DNA of 64,000 nucleotides from Streptomyces griseoaurantiacus (GCA_014656015.1 BNBP01000029.1:17370-81369), one strand, 5' to 3'. Counted from the first letter of the stretch, positions 24,825-34,278 are shown. The notes: generated from the sequence alone by a model not told the origin. Program-made: numbers and translations.

Positions 24825-24917
24825 GCCGGGTGCGCAGGTCATGAGCATGCGGTGAGGGGGTCCAGGTGGGGAGGGACTGTCACAGTTCGGTGACAGGCGT
24901 TTTCGGCCAGGGCGGCG

Positions 24918-25181
24918 CTACTCCGGGGACGCCCCCGGACCCTGGGAGTCGTCCTTCGCCGGACGGCCCCGGGGCCGCATGGGCCCCGCCCCGCGCGGCA
25001 GCCGGCCGGCCTCGCCGAGCGCCCTGCGGAGCAGGAACTCGATCTGCGCGTTGGCGGACCGCAGCTCGTCCCCCGCCCAGCGCGCGAGCGCCTCGTACAC
25101 GAGCGGATCCAGCCGCAGCAGCACCTGCTTGCGCTGCTGCGGCTTCCGCGGACGCTCCGCGTCCCCGGCGGAGGCGTTCAC
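24918..25181 (-). CDS. Small ribbon-helix-helix-like protein paired with the SPFH gene
   Basis: An 87-residue protein. Its centre (KQVLLRLDPLVYEALARWAGDELRSANAQIEFLLRRAL, about 20-57) has the strand-helix-helix pattern of Arc/CopG-type DNA-binding domains, followed by a basic Pro/Gly-rich tail. GTG 25181 overlaps the stop of the SPFH gene (GTGA), so the two are translated as a pair. A role as autoregulator of the operon is inferred; the palindrome upstream of the SPFH gene is the obvious target. Confidence 0.75.
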   Translation of the reverse strand: MNASAGDAERPRKPQQRKQVLLRLDPLVYEALARWAGDELRSANAQIEFLLRRALGEAGRLPRGAGPMRPRGRPAKDDSQGPGASPE

Positions 25182-26185
25182 TGGTACAGGGACCCCGTGT
25201 TCAGCACGGGCTGCGGTGCCCGGTCCCCGCACAGCACGACCATCAGGTTCGACACCATCGCCGCCTTCCGCTCCTCGTCCAGCTCCACGATGTCCTGCTC
25301 GGCGATGCGGGCCAGCGCCGCCTCGACCATGCCGACCGCGCCGTCCACGATCTGCCGCCGGGCCGCCACGACCGCGCCCGCCTGCTGCCGCTGGAGCATC
25401 GCGGAGGCGATCTCGGGAGCGTACGCGAGGTGGGTGAAGCGGGACTCGACGATCTGCACACCGGCCGCCTCCACCCGCGCGTGCAGCTCGACGGCGAGCT
25501 TCTCGGTGATCTCCTCGGCGTTGCCCCGCAGGGAGAGGCCGCCCTCGTCGTGGGCGTCGTAGGGGTACTCGATGGCGATGTGGCGGACGGCGGCCTCGGT
25601 CTGCGTGGCGACGAACTCCACGTAGTTGTCCACCTCGAAGGAGGCCTGTGCGGTGTCGCGGACCTTCCAGACCACGACCGCGGCCAGCTCGATCGGGTTG
25701 CCGTAGGCGTCGTTCACCTTCAGGACGGCCGTCTCGTGGTTGCGCACCCGGGTGGAGATCTTGCGGCGCGAGGTGAAGGGGTTGACCCAGCGCAGGCCGT
25801 CGTCCCGGATCGTGCCCCGGTACCGGCCGAAGAGCTGGACCACGCGGGCCTCGCCCGGCGCGACCATGTTGAGCCCGCGCATGGCGACGAGCGCCGAGAT
25901 GCCGATCAGGATGCCGAGGACGATGAGCACCGCCTTGACCCCGACCGAGGTGAGGGCGGCGGCGGTCGCGAACAGGCCGATCGCGATCAGCAGTCCCACG
26001 AGGCCGAGCAGCAGCGCGAGTCCGCCGCCGATGCTGTGGGCGGGGAACTCGCGCACGGCGGGCGCGGGCATCTCGGGGACGTCGGGCGTACCCGCGGCGG
26101 GCGCGGGCGCCCCGGCCCCGGACGGGTCCGGGGTGGGTGTGCCGGACGCGGACGGGTCGTGGGCGGACGGGTCGTGAGTGGACAT
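25178..26185 (-). CDS. SPFH/band 7 (slipin/prohibitin-like) membrane protein
   Basis: A 335-residue protein. A Pro/Asp-rich cytoplasmic N-terminus (about 1-50) is followed by two hydrophobic segments (about 55-80 and 85-105), then the SPFH domain (about 115-290: APGEARVVQLFGRYRGTIRDDGLRWVNPF, VEFVATQTEAAVRHIAIEYPYD, VEAAGVQIVESRFTHLAYAPEIASAMLQRQQA) and a short C-terminus. Such proteins form membrane microdomains. ATG 26185 was chosen over GTG 26203. The gene is followed by an overlapping RHH-like gene. Confidence 0.9.
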   Translation of the reverse strand: MSTHDPSAHDPSASGTPTPDPSGAGAPAPAAGTPDVPEMPAPAVREFPAHSIGGGLALLLGLVGLLIAIGLFATAAALTSVGVKAVLIVLGILIGISALVAMRGLNMVAPGEARVVQLFGRYRGTIRDDGLRWVNPFTSRRKISTRVRNHETAVLKVNDAYGNPIELAAVVVWKVRDTAQASFEVDNYVEFVATQTEAAVRHIAIEYPYDAHDEGGLSLRGNAEEITEKLAVELHARVEAAGVQIVESRFTHLAYAPEIASAMLQRQQAGAVVAARRQIVDGAVGMVEAALARIAEQDIVELDEERKAAMVSNLMVVLCGDRAPQPVLNTGSLYQ

Positions 26186-26233
26186 GTGAGGGCCCCCGTT
26201 CACAGAGCAATCGTTTCTCTTCGCTATCTAGCT

Positions 26234-26247
26234 AAGTGATATCACTT
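26234..26247. promoter_or_regulatory. Perfect palindrome upstream of the SPFH-RHH operon
   Basis: AAGTGATATCACTT is a 14-bp perfect palindrome in an AT-rich patch 48 bp before the SPFH start and about 190 bp before the divergent PBP gene. It is a good operator candidate, perhaps for the RHH-like protein of the same operon. Confidence 0.5.
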
Positions 26248-26439
26248 TACCCGCCAGGGCAACCCTTCAGCCGCGCGCGCCGTCGATTTCTTCGGACGGG
26301 TGCTGATTGTCACGTCCGTTTAGGGGCGGTAGGGCGGTTTTTGCCGCACTGGCGTCACAACGGGCGGTGTTAGCTTTCAAAGCTGACTTGTGCGACGCAC
26401 CTGCGTGACCGACGAGAGCGAAGCGGAGCGGATCTACTC

Positions 26440-28857
26440 ATGGGACGAGCGGAAGAGAGACGAGCGCGGCAGCGCGGCGGCCGCCGCGCGGCTCCCCCGA
26501 ACCGCTCGGCACAGGCCGGTGAGGCCACGTCGCCGTCCGCGGCGGACTCCACCGCCGACGCGACGGCGGGTCAGGGCCGGGCGGCCGCCCGCCGGGCCGC
26601 CAAGGGCCGGGGGAAGGGCGGCAGGGCCGCCAAGAACGCCGGGAAGGGCCGCATACGCCGCCTGTTCACCTGGAAGAAGGTCCTCGGCACGTTCCTCGGT
26701 GTCTGCCTGCTCGGCATCGGCGCCTTCGTCGTGATGTACATGATGATCAAGATTCCGGAGGGGAACGCCGCCGCCCAGCTCCAGAGCAACATCTACAAGT
26801 ACAGCGACGGCAAGATGCTCACCCGCAAGGGCGAGGTCAACCGCGAGGAGGTCGACCTCGCGGACATCCCCAAGCCGGTGCAGAAGACCTTCGTCGCCGC
26901 CGAGAACAAGAGCTTCTACAACGACAACGGCGTCGACTTCAGGGGCACCGCCCGCGGTCTGCTCAACACCCTCTCCGGCAAGGGCGCCCAAGGCGGCTCG
27001 ACCATCACCCAGCAGTACGTCAAGAACTACTACCTGACGCAGGACCAGACGGTCACCCGCAAGCTCAAGGAACTGGTCATCTCGCTGAAGCTGGACCGGG
27101 AGAAGTCCAAGGACTACATCCTCGCCGGCTACATCAACACCAGTTACTACGGCCGCGGCGCCTACGGCATCCAGGCCGCCGCGCAGGCGTACTACCGCGT
27201 CGACGCCAAGGACCTGAGCGTCCCGCAGGGCGCCTACCTCGCCGCGCTGCTCCAGGCGCCGAGCCAGTACGACTGGGCGGTGGCCACGGACACCGGGAAA
27301 AAGCTGGTCAAGGCCCGCTGGAACTACGTCCTCGACAACATGGTCGAGGAGCACTGGCTCGACGCCTCGAAGCGGGCCGACATGACGTTCCCGGTGCCGA
27401 AGGACCCCAAGGCCGCTCCCGGCATGGAGGGGCAGACCGGCTATCTGGTGAACCTCGCCAACGCGCAGCTCGAGCGGCAGCTCATGAAGGAGCAGAACCT
27501 CACCCAGTCCGAGGCGGCGGCGAAGGTCGAGAACCAGGGCTGGACCATCACCCTGAACATCGACAGCAAGAAGCAGGCGGAGCTGGAGAAGGCGGTCAAG
27601 TCGCAGCTCACCAGCAAGCTGGACAAGAAGAAGCGCAAGGTCGACGCGGACATCCAGGCCGGCGCGGTGTCCGTCGACCCGAAGACCGGCAAGATCCTCG
27701 CGCTGTACGGCGGCATCGACTACGTCAAGCACTTCACCAACAACGCGACCCGCACGGACTACCAGCCCGCCTCCACCTTCAAGCCCGTGATCCTGGCCGC
27801 GGCCCTGGACCAGGGTGCGAAGACGCAGGACGGCAAGGACATCAACTCCAACACGATCTACGACGGCACCAGCAAGCGGCCCGTCGTGGGCAGTGACATC
27901 GCCTTCGCCCCGGAGAACGAGGACGACCACGACTACGGCGACATCACCGTGCAGACGGCGATGAACCAGTCCGTCAACTCGGTCTTCGCGCAGATGGGTG
28001 TCGACGTCGGCATGGACAACGTGCTGAAGACGGCGGGCGACCTGGGCATGGACACCGAGGGGCTGAAGGCGGTGCCCGCGCAGACCCTGGGCTCGATGGG
28101 CGCGAGCCCGCTCGCCATGGCCGGCGTCTACGCGACGCTCGACAACCACGGCAAGAAGGTCACCCCGTCGATCCTGAAGTCCGTGGAGCACAAGGACCAG
28201 GTGATCGACCTGCCGGACCCGATCGGCGGGCAGGTGATCAGCAAGGTGGCGGCCGACACGGTCACCTCCGTACTGACCGGCGTGGTCGACGACGGTACGG
28301 CCCGCACCTCCGTGCGCGACAACCCCAAGCGCAACGGCCAGCAGGTGGCGGGCAAGACGGGTACCTCCGACAACAACAAGTCGGCCTGGTTCACCGGCTA
28401 CACGCCCGGCCTGGTCACCTCCGTCGGGCTGTTCGGCGAGAGCGCCAAGAACCACAGCCAGGTGGAGATGTACGGGGCGGGCGGCCTGCCGCGCGTCAAC
28501 GGCGGTGGCTTCCCGGCGCAGATCTGGGCGACGTACATGTTCAACGCGATCGACGAGGTCACCAAGTTCGACCTGGACACCAAGGAGGGTGCGGCGGTCG
28601 AGAAGACGAACTCGCCCTCGATGAGCAACACGCCGTCCCACACCCCGTCGAACACCGCGTCGAGCGAGCCGCCCGAATCCGAGTCCCCGGACTCGAGCAC
28701 GAGTCCGCCGGAGGGTGGCGACCAGAGCTCCAAGCCCCCCGTCTCCAGTTCGCCCCCCGCCAGCCCCAGCAACACGGCCTCGAACGAGGACGACGACGAG
28801 GGCCAGGACGGCGGAGGCCGCGGCGGCTTCTTCGGCGGCCCCGACGGCGGCAACTGA
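26440..28857 (+). CDS. Class A penicillin-binding protein (transglycosylase/transpeptidase)
   Basis: An 805-residue bifunctional peptidoglycan synthase. A basic cytoplasmic tail (1-75) and one membrane helix (about 78-102) precede the GT51 glycosyltransferase domain (about 120-290: AAENKSFYNDNGVDFRG, GGSTITQQYVKNYY, INTSYYGRGAYGIQAAAQAYY). The transpeptidase domain (about 400-680) has the SxxK motif STFK, SxN motif SVN and KTGT box GKTGTSDNNKSAW. The C-terminus (about 715-805) is Ser/Pro/Glu/Gly-rich and probably disordered. ATG 26440 starts the basic tail. A palindrome AGCTTT-c-AAAGCT lies at 26372-26384. Confidence 0.95.
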   Translation: MGRAEERRARQRGGRRAAPPNRSAQAGEATSPSAADSTADATAGQGRAAARRAAKGRGKGGRAAKNAGKGRIRRLFTWKKVLGTFLGVCLLGIGAFVVMYMMIKIPEGNAAAQLQSNIYKYSDGKMLTRKGEVNREEVDLADIPKPVQKTFVAAENKSFYNDNGVDFRGTARGLLNTLSGKGAQGGSTITQQYVKNYYLTQDQTVTRKLKELVISLKLDREKSKDYILAGYINTSYYGRGAYGIQAAAQAYYRVDAKDLSVPQGAYLAALLQAPSQYDWAVATDTGKKLVKARWNYVLDNMVEEHWLDASKRADMTFPVPKDPKAAPGMEGQTGYLVNLANAQLERQLMKEQNLTQSEAAAKVENQGWTITLNIDSKKQAELEKAVKSQLTSKLDKKKRKVDADIQAGAVSVDPKTGKILALYGGIDYVKHFTNNATRTDYQPASTFKPVILAAALDQGAKTQDGKDINSNTIYDGTSKRPVVGSDIAFAPENEDDHDYGDITVQTAMNQSVNSVFAQMGVDVGMDNVLKTAGDLGMDTEGLKAVPAQTLGSMGASPLAMAGVYATLDNHGKKVTPSILKSVEHKDQVIDLPDPIGGQVISKVAADTVTSVLTGVVDDGTARTSVRDNPKRNGQQVAGKTGTSDNNKSAWFTGYTPGLVTSVGLFGESAKNHSQVEMYGAGGLPRVNGGGFPAQIWATYMFNAIDEVTKFDLDTKEGAAVEKTNSPSMSNTPSHTPSNTASSEPPESESPDSSTSPPEGGDQSSKPPVSSSPPASPSNTASNEDDDEGQDGGGRGGFFGGPDGGN

Positions 28858-28861
28858 GAAA

Positions 28862-28903
28862 CGCCGGTTCCCCGCGCCCCGTGAAGGGCGCGGGGAACCG
28901 GCG
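28862..28903 (+). terminator. Terminator after the penicillin-binding protein gene
   Basis: A perfect 18-bp stem (CGCCGGTTCCCCGCGCCC with its complement) right after the stop, between convergent genes; it probably serves both strands. Confidence 0.85.
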
Positions 28904-28928
28904 TCTCCGCCCGGGGTACCCGGGAGGT

Positions 28929-29510
28929 CTACGGTGTGGGCGCGGTGAGGTACCGCTGGAGGGTGGGCCCGAGCCAGTCCACGATCTCCTCGTGGCCGAG
29001 GGCCACGCTCGCCGGGAACCGCAGCACATAGCGCGTCAGCGCGAGCCCCAGTACCGTCGAGGCGCACAGGGCCGCCCGGGCGGCCGCCTGTTCGGGATCG
29101 GGTCCCACCCGGCGGGCCAGCGGGATCAACTGCTCGCGCAGCACGACCTGCATGCGCTCGGCGGCGGCCGTGTCGGTGGCGCCGACCCGCATCAGCGCGG
29201 TGAACTCCTCGTTCTCCTCCCACAGGGTGAGGAAGTGGCGCACCAGCGTGCGGCCGATCTCCTCGGGGGAGTCGAAGGTCATACCGGGCAGCCCGGGGTC
29301 GATCGCGACGGCCGCCGCGAACAGGCCGGCCTTGTTGCCGTAGTAGCGCATCACCATCGAGGGGTCGATCCGCGCGTCACGCGCGATGGCCCGGATGGTG
29401 GCCTTCTCGTAGCCGTCCGCGGCGAACCGCTCGCGGGCCGCGGCGAGGATCGTGGCCCGGGTGGCGTCGGAACGCCGTGCGGCCTGCGGGTTCTCGGTGG
29501 TGCCGGTCAT
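28929..29510 (-). CDS. TetR family transcriptional regulator
   Basis: A 193-residue TetR repressor. The N-terminal HTH (about 13-60) has RATILAAARERFAADGYEKATIRAIARDARIDPSMVMRYYGNKAGLF. The C-terminal ligand domain (about 85-190) is the actinobacterial TetR_C type (AAARAALCASTVLGLALTRYVLRF). ATG 29510 is at the usual distance from the HTH. The target gene is unknown; it is alone between a convergent PBP gene and the SpoIIE-type gene on the same strand. Confidence 0.92.
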   Translation of the reverse strand: MTGTTENPQAARRSDATRATILAAARERFAADGYEKATIRAIARDARIDPSMVMRYYGNKAGLFAAAVAIDPGLPGMTFDSPEEIGRTLVRHFLTLWEENEEFTALMRVGATDTAAAERMQVVLREQLIPLARRVGPDPEQAAARAALCASTVLGLALTRYVLRFPASVALGHEEIVDWLGPTLQRYLTAPTP

Positions 29511-29606
29511 GCGGCCAACTTAGGCCAACGCGTGTTGACAGTCCAGGGCGCGGCCGCGCCACGGGGTCGCCCGCCCCGTCGCGCGGCCCGGCCGCTCCTC
29601 GTTCCG

Positions 29607-31715
29607 TCAGCCCCGGTTCAGTTCGAACCAGACGACCTTCCCCGTGCTCAACCGCGTCGCCCCCCATCTGCGGGCCAGCCGGTTGACCAGGTACAGCCCG
29701 CGTCCGCCCTCGTCCGTCGCCCGCGCCTGCCGCAGCCGGGGGAGCTGCGGCACGTCGTCGCCCACCTCGCAGCGCAGCACGTCGGTGCGCAGCAGCCGCA
29801 GCGTGATCGGCCGGGAGGCGTACCGCACCGCGTTGGTGACGACCTCGCTGACCAGCAGCTCCACCGAGTCGGTCAGCTCCTCCAGACCCCACCGGGACAG
29901 GGCGCGCCGGGCGAGGCGGCGGGCCCGGCCGGGAGCCGAGTCCTCCGGCTCGAGGAACCAGTACGCCACGTCGCTCGGCGCGATCCCGTCGAAGCGGGCG
30001 GCGAGCAGCGCGATGTCGTCGTCCCGGTCGCCCGGGCCGAGCATGTCGAGCACCTCGTCGCACAGCGCCTCCAGCGGCGGCGGATGGTCGATGCCGGTGA
30101 GCTGCGCCGTGGAGGCGAGCTTCTCGCGGAGCTGCTCGATACCGGTCCACACGTCCCGCAGCCGGGACTCCACCAGGCCGTCCGTGTAGAGCAGCAGCGT
30201 GGCGCCGGCGGGCGCGTCCAGCTCGACGGCCTCGAAGTCCACGCCGCCCACGCCGATCGGGGCGCCCGCGGGCACCCGCAGCACCTCCGCCCGGCCGCCC
30301 AGGTGCAGCAGCACCGGCGGCGGGTGCCCGGCGTTGGCGACGGTGATGCGGTGCGCGACCGGGTCGTAGACCGCGTAGAGGCAGGTCGCCATGCGGTCGG
30401 TGCCCAGCCGCTGGGCCTGCTCGTCGAGGTGGTGCAGCACCTCCTGCGGCGGCAGGTCGAGTCCGGCCAGGGTCTGCGCGGTGGTGCGGAGCTGGCCCAT
30501 GATCGCGGCGGAGGTCATGGAGTGACCCATGACGTCGCCGACGACCAGGGCGACCCTGCTGCCGGGCAGCGGGATGGCGTCGTACCAGTCGCCGCCCACC
30601 CGGGCGGTCTCCGCCGCCGGCAGATAGCGCGAGGCCAGCCGGACGCCGGTGCAGCGCGGCAGGTGCTCGGGGAGCATCGTCCGCTGGAGTTCGTCGGCGA
30701 TGTAGGCCTCGCGGCCGTAGAGGACCGCCTTGTCGATGCCGAGCGCGCTGTGCGTGGCGAGCTGCGCGGCCACCAGCAGGTCGTCCGCCTCGAAGGCGGG
30801 GCGCTCGGGGCGGCGCAGGAACAGGGCCGCGCCGATCACCCGGCGGCGGCCGCGCAGCGGGGCGAGGATCGCGTGCTGTCCCGGCGGGACGGGAAGGTCG
30901 TCGCCGAGCAGCTCGGGCAGCGCGTCGGCGGCGCCGGGGGCGTCGGCGAACACCGGGCGCACCCCGCGCAGCACCTCGGCCAGCGCGCCGCCCGGCCGCA
31001 CCTCGCACAGCTCCTTGGTGAGCGCGGCCAGGCCCGAGCTCTCCGGTGCGGGCACCGGCAGGATGCCGTCCTCCACGTCGCGCTGCTGAGGGATGCGGTC
31101 GGTGCGGCGCAGCCGCAGCTGCAGCGGGCCGGTGGGCCGCTCGTCGCCGACCGGCAGGGGGTCGCGCAGATAGACGAGGATCGCGTCGGAGAAGGTCGGC
31201 ACGGTGGCCCGGCACAGTCCCATGACGATCTCGTCGAGGTCGATGCCGCGGGCGATCCGGCGGGTCGCGGCGCCGACGAAGCGCAGCCGGTCGCCGTCCC
31301 GGCGCATCGGCATGGGGCCGTGCGGCGGTGCCGCCTGCCCCGTGCGCCGCTCCGGTCCCGCGGGCTGGGCGAGGGTCCGCTCCTGCTCGCCCGAGGCCGG
31401 CTGCACCGGGATGGTGTCCGGCGCCGGGCGCGGGCGGTGCGGGCCGGGCTCCTCGGCGGCGGGCTGGGAGTGCTCGGGCCCCTCGTCCAGCGGCAGCGGG
31501 GTGCCGGACGGCGTGGACCGGCCGCCCTGACCGCCCGCCGAGGCCTGCGGCGCGGCGAGCGGGTCGCCCTCGCCGAGCGGGCCGGCGCCGGTCACGGCGG
31601 GGGAGGCGGGGACACGCGGGAGCGCCCCGCGGGGGTCCGCGGGGCCGGCGCCCGGCTGGGGCGCGGGGACGGCACCGGGCTGGGGCCGTTCATGGGATGT
31701 GGGCTGCTCCGTCAC
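29607..31715 (-). CDS. SpoIIE-type PP2C phosphatase with GAF and HATPase domains
   Basis: A 702-residue signalling protein. Residues 1-135 are Pro/Gly-rich and disordered. A GAF-like domain (about 145-335) follows, then the SpoIIE/PP2C phosphatase (about 350-565) with metal-binding RVGGDWYDAI, VVGDVMGHSM, LLLYTDGLVE and DRDDDIALLAAR. A C-terminal serine-kinase-like HATPase (about 580-700) has ELLVSEVVTNAVRYA and DEGGRGLYLVNRLA. Such proteins act in anti-sigma/anti-anti-sigma partner switching. GTG 31715 opens the frame. It is a single gene upstream of TetR on the same strand. Confidence 0.93.
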   Translation of the reverse strand: MTEQPTSHERPQPGAVPAPQPGAGPADPRGALPRVPASPAVTGAGPLGEGDPLAAPQASAGGQGGRSTPSGTPLPLDEGPEHSQPAAEEPGPHRPRPAPDTIPVQPASGEQERTLAQPAGPERRTGQAAPPHGPMPMRRDGDRLRFVGAATRRIARGIDLDEIVMGLCRATVPTFSDAILVYLRDPLPVGDERPTGPLQLRLRRTDRIPQQRDVEDGILPVPAPESSGLAALTKELCEVRPGGALAEVLRGVRPVFADAPGAADALPELLGDDLPVPPGQHAILAPLRGRRRVIGAALFLRRPERPAFEADDLLVAAQLATHSALGIDKAVLYGREAYIADELQRTMLPEHLPRCTGVRLASRYLPAAETARVGGDWYDAIPLPGSRVALVVGDVMGHSMTSAAIMGQLRTTAQTLAGLDLPPQEVLHHLDEQAQRLGTDRMATCLYAVYDPVAHRITVANAGHPPPVLLHLGGRAEVLRVPAGAPIGVGGVDFEAVELDAPAGATLLLYTDGLVESRLRDVWTGIEQLREKLASTAQLTGIDHPPPLEALCDEVLDMLGPGDRDDDIALLAARFDGIAPSDVAYWFLEPEDSAPGRARRLARRALSRWGLEELTDSVELLVSEVVTNAVRYASRPITLRLLRTDVLRCEVGDDVPQLPRLRQARATDEGGRGLYLVNRLARRWGATRLSTGKVVWFELNRG

Positions 31716-32089
31716 GCGTGTCGAATCCGTCCGTCGGGGGCTGGGCGCCGCGCGTGCAGTTCGTGCCGCGCCATTCCGGATACCCGCGACACCGGGTCGC
31801 GGAACAGGGCTCGCGCGTGCTCAGGGGCCGTTCTCGCCACACCACCGCACGGCCTGCCGGCGAGGTGGCCGGCCCGTTCCTCGTAGCCCTCGCTCACGGT
31901 CTGCCGCCCCTCGGTGACGTAGTGTCAGGCCCGGCGCCCGCCGCGGGAATTGCCGTCGGGCGCCCTTGCGGAGGACGATCCTACGGTTGGCCCCAGGGGG
32001 CGCCACAAGGGTCTCATGCGTCCGTGTGCACGGACATACGATGCCGGACACGAGGTGCCGACGCGGGCGCGCGCCCGAGGGAGCCGCCC
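31716..32089. other. Intergenic region between the SpoIIE-type and DUF402 genes
   Basis: No gene is supported. On the minus strand it should hold the promoter of the phosphatase gene (a TAGGAT hexamer around 31980). A perfect short hairpin GTCCGTG-TG-CACGGAC lies at 32020-32035 and may end the DUF402 transcript. Confidence 0.45.
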
Positions 32090-32788
32090 TCATCGGGCCG
32101 CCGGGGCGGCGGGCACGGCGTCCCAGTCCTCCGGCAGCGCCGGTACGGGCCAGCCGGGGTCCGGGCGCCAGTTCTCCCACCCGTCCGCGAACGGCGCGCC
32201 CCACGCCCGCACCGCCTCCAGTGCCGCCCGGCCGGCCTCCCGCACCCGGGCGGCAGCGGCCTCGTCGAGCAGGCCGTCGCGCCGGGCCTGCGCGAACTCG
32301 TCCTCGTCGCGCCAGTCCCAGCTCCGGTCCGGGTAGACGCACAGGTCCAGGAAGTGGTCCTCGGAGTCCACGCCGCCGGACCAGCGGGTCAACGGCTCCT
32401 CGAGGTTGACGTACCAGTTCTTGAAGCGCCAGCCCGGCTCCCAGAACAGCCACACCGACCAGGGCTCGCCGGGGCGGGCCAGCTTGAGGACGCCGGTGCC
32501 GAACCAGTGGCCGCGGTGCGTGGTGCGGGGCGTGGTGTAGCGGCTGGCGAGGGGCTCCAGGTGGACGGGGCGGCCGTCCGCGAGGGCCGGCCGGACGCAG
32601 TCGGTGCCGGGCGCCAGCCAGACGGCGAGCAGGTCCTCCTCGTCCCGGACGACGGTCACGGGGCGGGCGATGTGGATGCGCGGGCCGGCGTTCTCGCGGT
32701 ACCGCCACAGGATGGGGGTGCCGGGTTCCCAGTGGGGCACTCCGGCGCCCCGCTCCCTCTGCCTCACGGCTCCAGAGTCCTCTGCCAT
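32090..32788 (-). CDS. DUF402 family protein (FomD/Ntdp-like)
   Basis: A 232-residue DUF402 protein. The family barrel with conserved acidic/aromatic residues is seen in RYRENAGPRIHIARPVTVVRDEEDLLAVWLAPGTD, WSVWLFWEPGWRFKNWYVNLEEPLTRWSGGVDSEDHFLDLCVYPDRSWDWRDEDEF. Characterised members hydrolyse nucleoside diphosphates or, for FomD, a cytidylylated fosfomycin intermediate. No neighbouring gene suggests a pathway, so general nucleotide phosphatase activity is the fair guess. ATG 32788. Confidence 0.85.
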   Translation of the reverse strand: MAEDSGAVRQRERGAGVPHWEPGTPILWRYRENAGPRIHIARPVTVVRDEEDLLAVWLAPGTDCVRPALADGRPVHLEPLASRYTTPRTTHRGHWFGTGVLKLARPGEPWSVWLFWEPGWRFKNWYVNLEEPLTRWSGGVDSEDHFLDLCVYPDRSWDWRDEDEFAQARRDGLLDEAAAARVREAGRAALEAVRAWGAPFADGWENWRPDPGWPVPALPEDWDAVPAAPAAR

Positions 32789-32820
32789 GCGGAAATACTA
32801 GGGTCTCCCGTTCGGCTCCT

Positions 32821-32840
32821 CCCGGCCCCGCGGGGCCGGG
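32821..32840 (-). terminator. Probable terminator of fumC
   Basis: The 20-bp palindrome CCCGGCCCCGCGGGGCCGGG lies 4 bp past the fumC stop on the minus strand and can fold as an 8-bp stem with a CGCG loop. Confidence 0.55.
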
Positions 32841-32844
32841 CCGC

Positions 32845-34278
32845 TCAGGGGTGGGTCATACGGAGGACGTCGAGCGCCTCGTCCAGCTGCTCCGCGGTCA
32901 GCAGCCCGCGCTCCACGTAGCCGCCCTCCTCCACGACCTCCCGGATCGTCCGCCGTTCGGCCAGGGACTTCTTGGCCACCCTGGCCGCCTCCTCGTAGCC
33001 GAGGTACTTGTTCAGCGGCGTGACCACCGAGGGCGAGGACTCCGCGTACTCGCGGGCCCGCTCCCGGTGCGCGACGATCCCGTCCACGGTCCGGTCGGCC
33101 AGCAGCCGGGACACGTTCGCCAGCAGCCGCACCGACTCCAGCACGTTCTTCGCGATGACCGGAAGCATCACGTTCAGCTCGAAGTTGCCGGCGGCCCCGG
33201 CCGCCGCCACCGTCGCGTCGTTCCCGGTCACCTGGGCGGCCACCATCAGCACCGCCTCGGGAATGACCGGATTCACCTTCCCCGGCATGATCGAGGAGCC
33301 CGGCTGGAGGTCCGGCAGGCTGATCTCGGCCAGTCCGGTGCGCGGGCCGGAGGACATCCACCGCAGATCGTTGGCGATCTTCGTCAGGCCGACCGCGATC
33401 GTCCGGAGCTGCCCGCTGGTCTCCACGACGCCGTCCCGCGCGCCCTGCGCCTCGAAGTGGTTGCGCGCCTCGGTCAGCGGCAGCCCGGTGGCGCGGGCGA
33501 CCTCGGCGATCACGGCGGCGGAGAACCCGGGCGGGGTGTTGATGCCGGTGCCGACCGCCGTGCCGCCCAGCGGCAGCTCGGCGAGCCGGGGGAGCGAGGC
33601 CGTCAGCCGCTCCACCCCGTACCGCACCTGTGCCGCGTAGCCGCCGAACTCCTGGCCGAGGGTGACGGGCGTGGCGTCCATCAGATGCGTGCGACCGGAC
33701 TTCACCACGTCCGCGAACTCCTCGGCCTTGCGCTCGAGGGCGGCCGCCAGGTGTTCGAGGGCCGGAATCAGGTCCCGGGTCACGGCGGCGGTGGCCGCGA
33801 TGTGCAGCGAGGAGGGGAAGACGTCGTTGGACGACTGGGAGGCGTTCACGTGGTCGTTGGGGTGGACGTCCCGGCCGAGCCGCTCGGTGGCCAGGGTCGC
33901 GACGACCTCGTTGGTGTTCATGTTGGACGAGGTGCCGGAGCCCGTCTGGAACACGTCGACCGGGAAGTGCGCGTCCCAGCGCCCCTCGGCGACCTCGGCG
34001 GCCGCGTCCGCGATCGCCTCCGCGACGTCCTTGTCGACGACGCCCAGCTCCGCGTTGACCTTGGCCGCGGCGCCCTTGATCCGGGCCAGCGCCTCGATGT
34101 GGGCGCGCTCCAGGCGCTGCCCGGAGACGGGGAAGTTCTCCACGGCCCGCTGGGTCTGCGCCCGCCACTTCGCCCGGGCGGGCACGCGGACCTCTCCCAT
34201 GGAGTCGTGCTCGATGCGGTAGTCCCGGCCGTCATCGCGGCCGTCGTCAGCGGTGTCAGCAGTGTGCGTCGTCGTCAT
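32845..34278 (-). CDS. fumC: Class II fumarate hydratase
   Basis: A 477-residue iron-independent fumarase of the aspartase/fumarase superfamily that interconverts fumarate and malate in the TCA cycle. It has the superfamily signature GSSIMPGKVNP (about 336-346), TGSGTSSNMNTNEV near 110, HPNDHVNASQSSND and GRTHLMDATPVTLGQEF. The N-terminal 20 residues are low-complexity. ATG 34278 sits in a run of ATGACGACG repeats; an internal start is possible. A class I fumarase is encoded only about 3.5 kb away. Confidence 0.95.
   Translation of the reverse strand: MTTTHTADTADDGRDDGRDYRIEHDSMGEVRVPARAKWRAQTQRAVENFPVSGQRLERAHIEALARIKGAAAKVNAELGVVDKDVAEAIADAAAEVAEGRWDAHFPVDVFQTGSGTSSNMNTNEVVATLATERLGRDVHPNDHVNASQSSNDVFPSSLHIAATAAVTRDLIPALEHLAAALERKAEEFADVVKSGRTHLMDATPVTLGQEFGGYAAQVRYGVERLTASLPRLAELPLGGTAVGTGINTPPGFSAAVIAEVARATGLPLTEARNHFEAQGARDGVVETSGQLRTIAVGLTKIANDLRWMSSGPRTGLAEISLPDLQPGSSIMPGKVNPVIPEAVLMVAAQVTGNDATVAAAGAAGNFELNVMLPVIAKNVLESVRLLANVSRLLADRTVDGIVAHRERAREYAESSPSVVTPLNKYLGYEEAARVAKKSLAERRTIREVVEEGGYVERGLLTAEQLDEALDVLRMTHP

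Noticed and set aside
24918..26185. SPFH-RHH pair as a toxin-antitoxin module
   Set aside because: SPFH proteins are not known toxins and the RHH tail is not acidic; an autoregulated pair fits better.
26434..29223. 929-codon minus-strand frame opposite the penicillin-binding protein
   Set aside because: Val/Leu/Gly-rich shadow of a gene with all GT51 and transpeptidase motifs on the plus strand.
28881..31886. Open frame of about 1000 codons opposite the TetR and SpoIIE-type genes
   Set aside because: It is an antisense shadow: codon use is Arg/Gly/Ala-rich without family motifs, while the opposite strand has two intact proteins.
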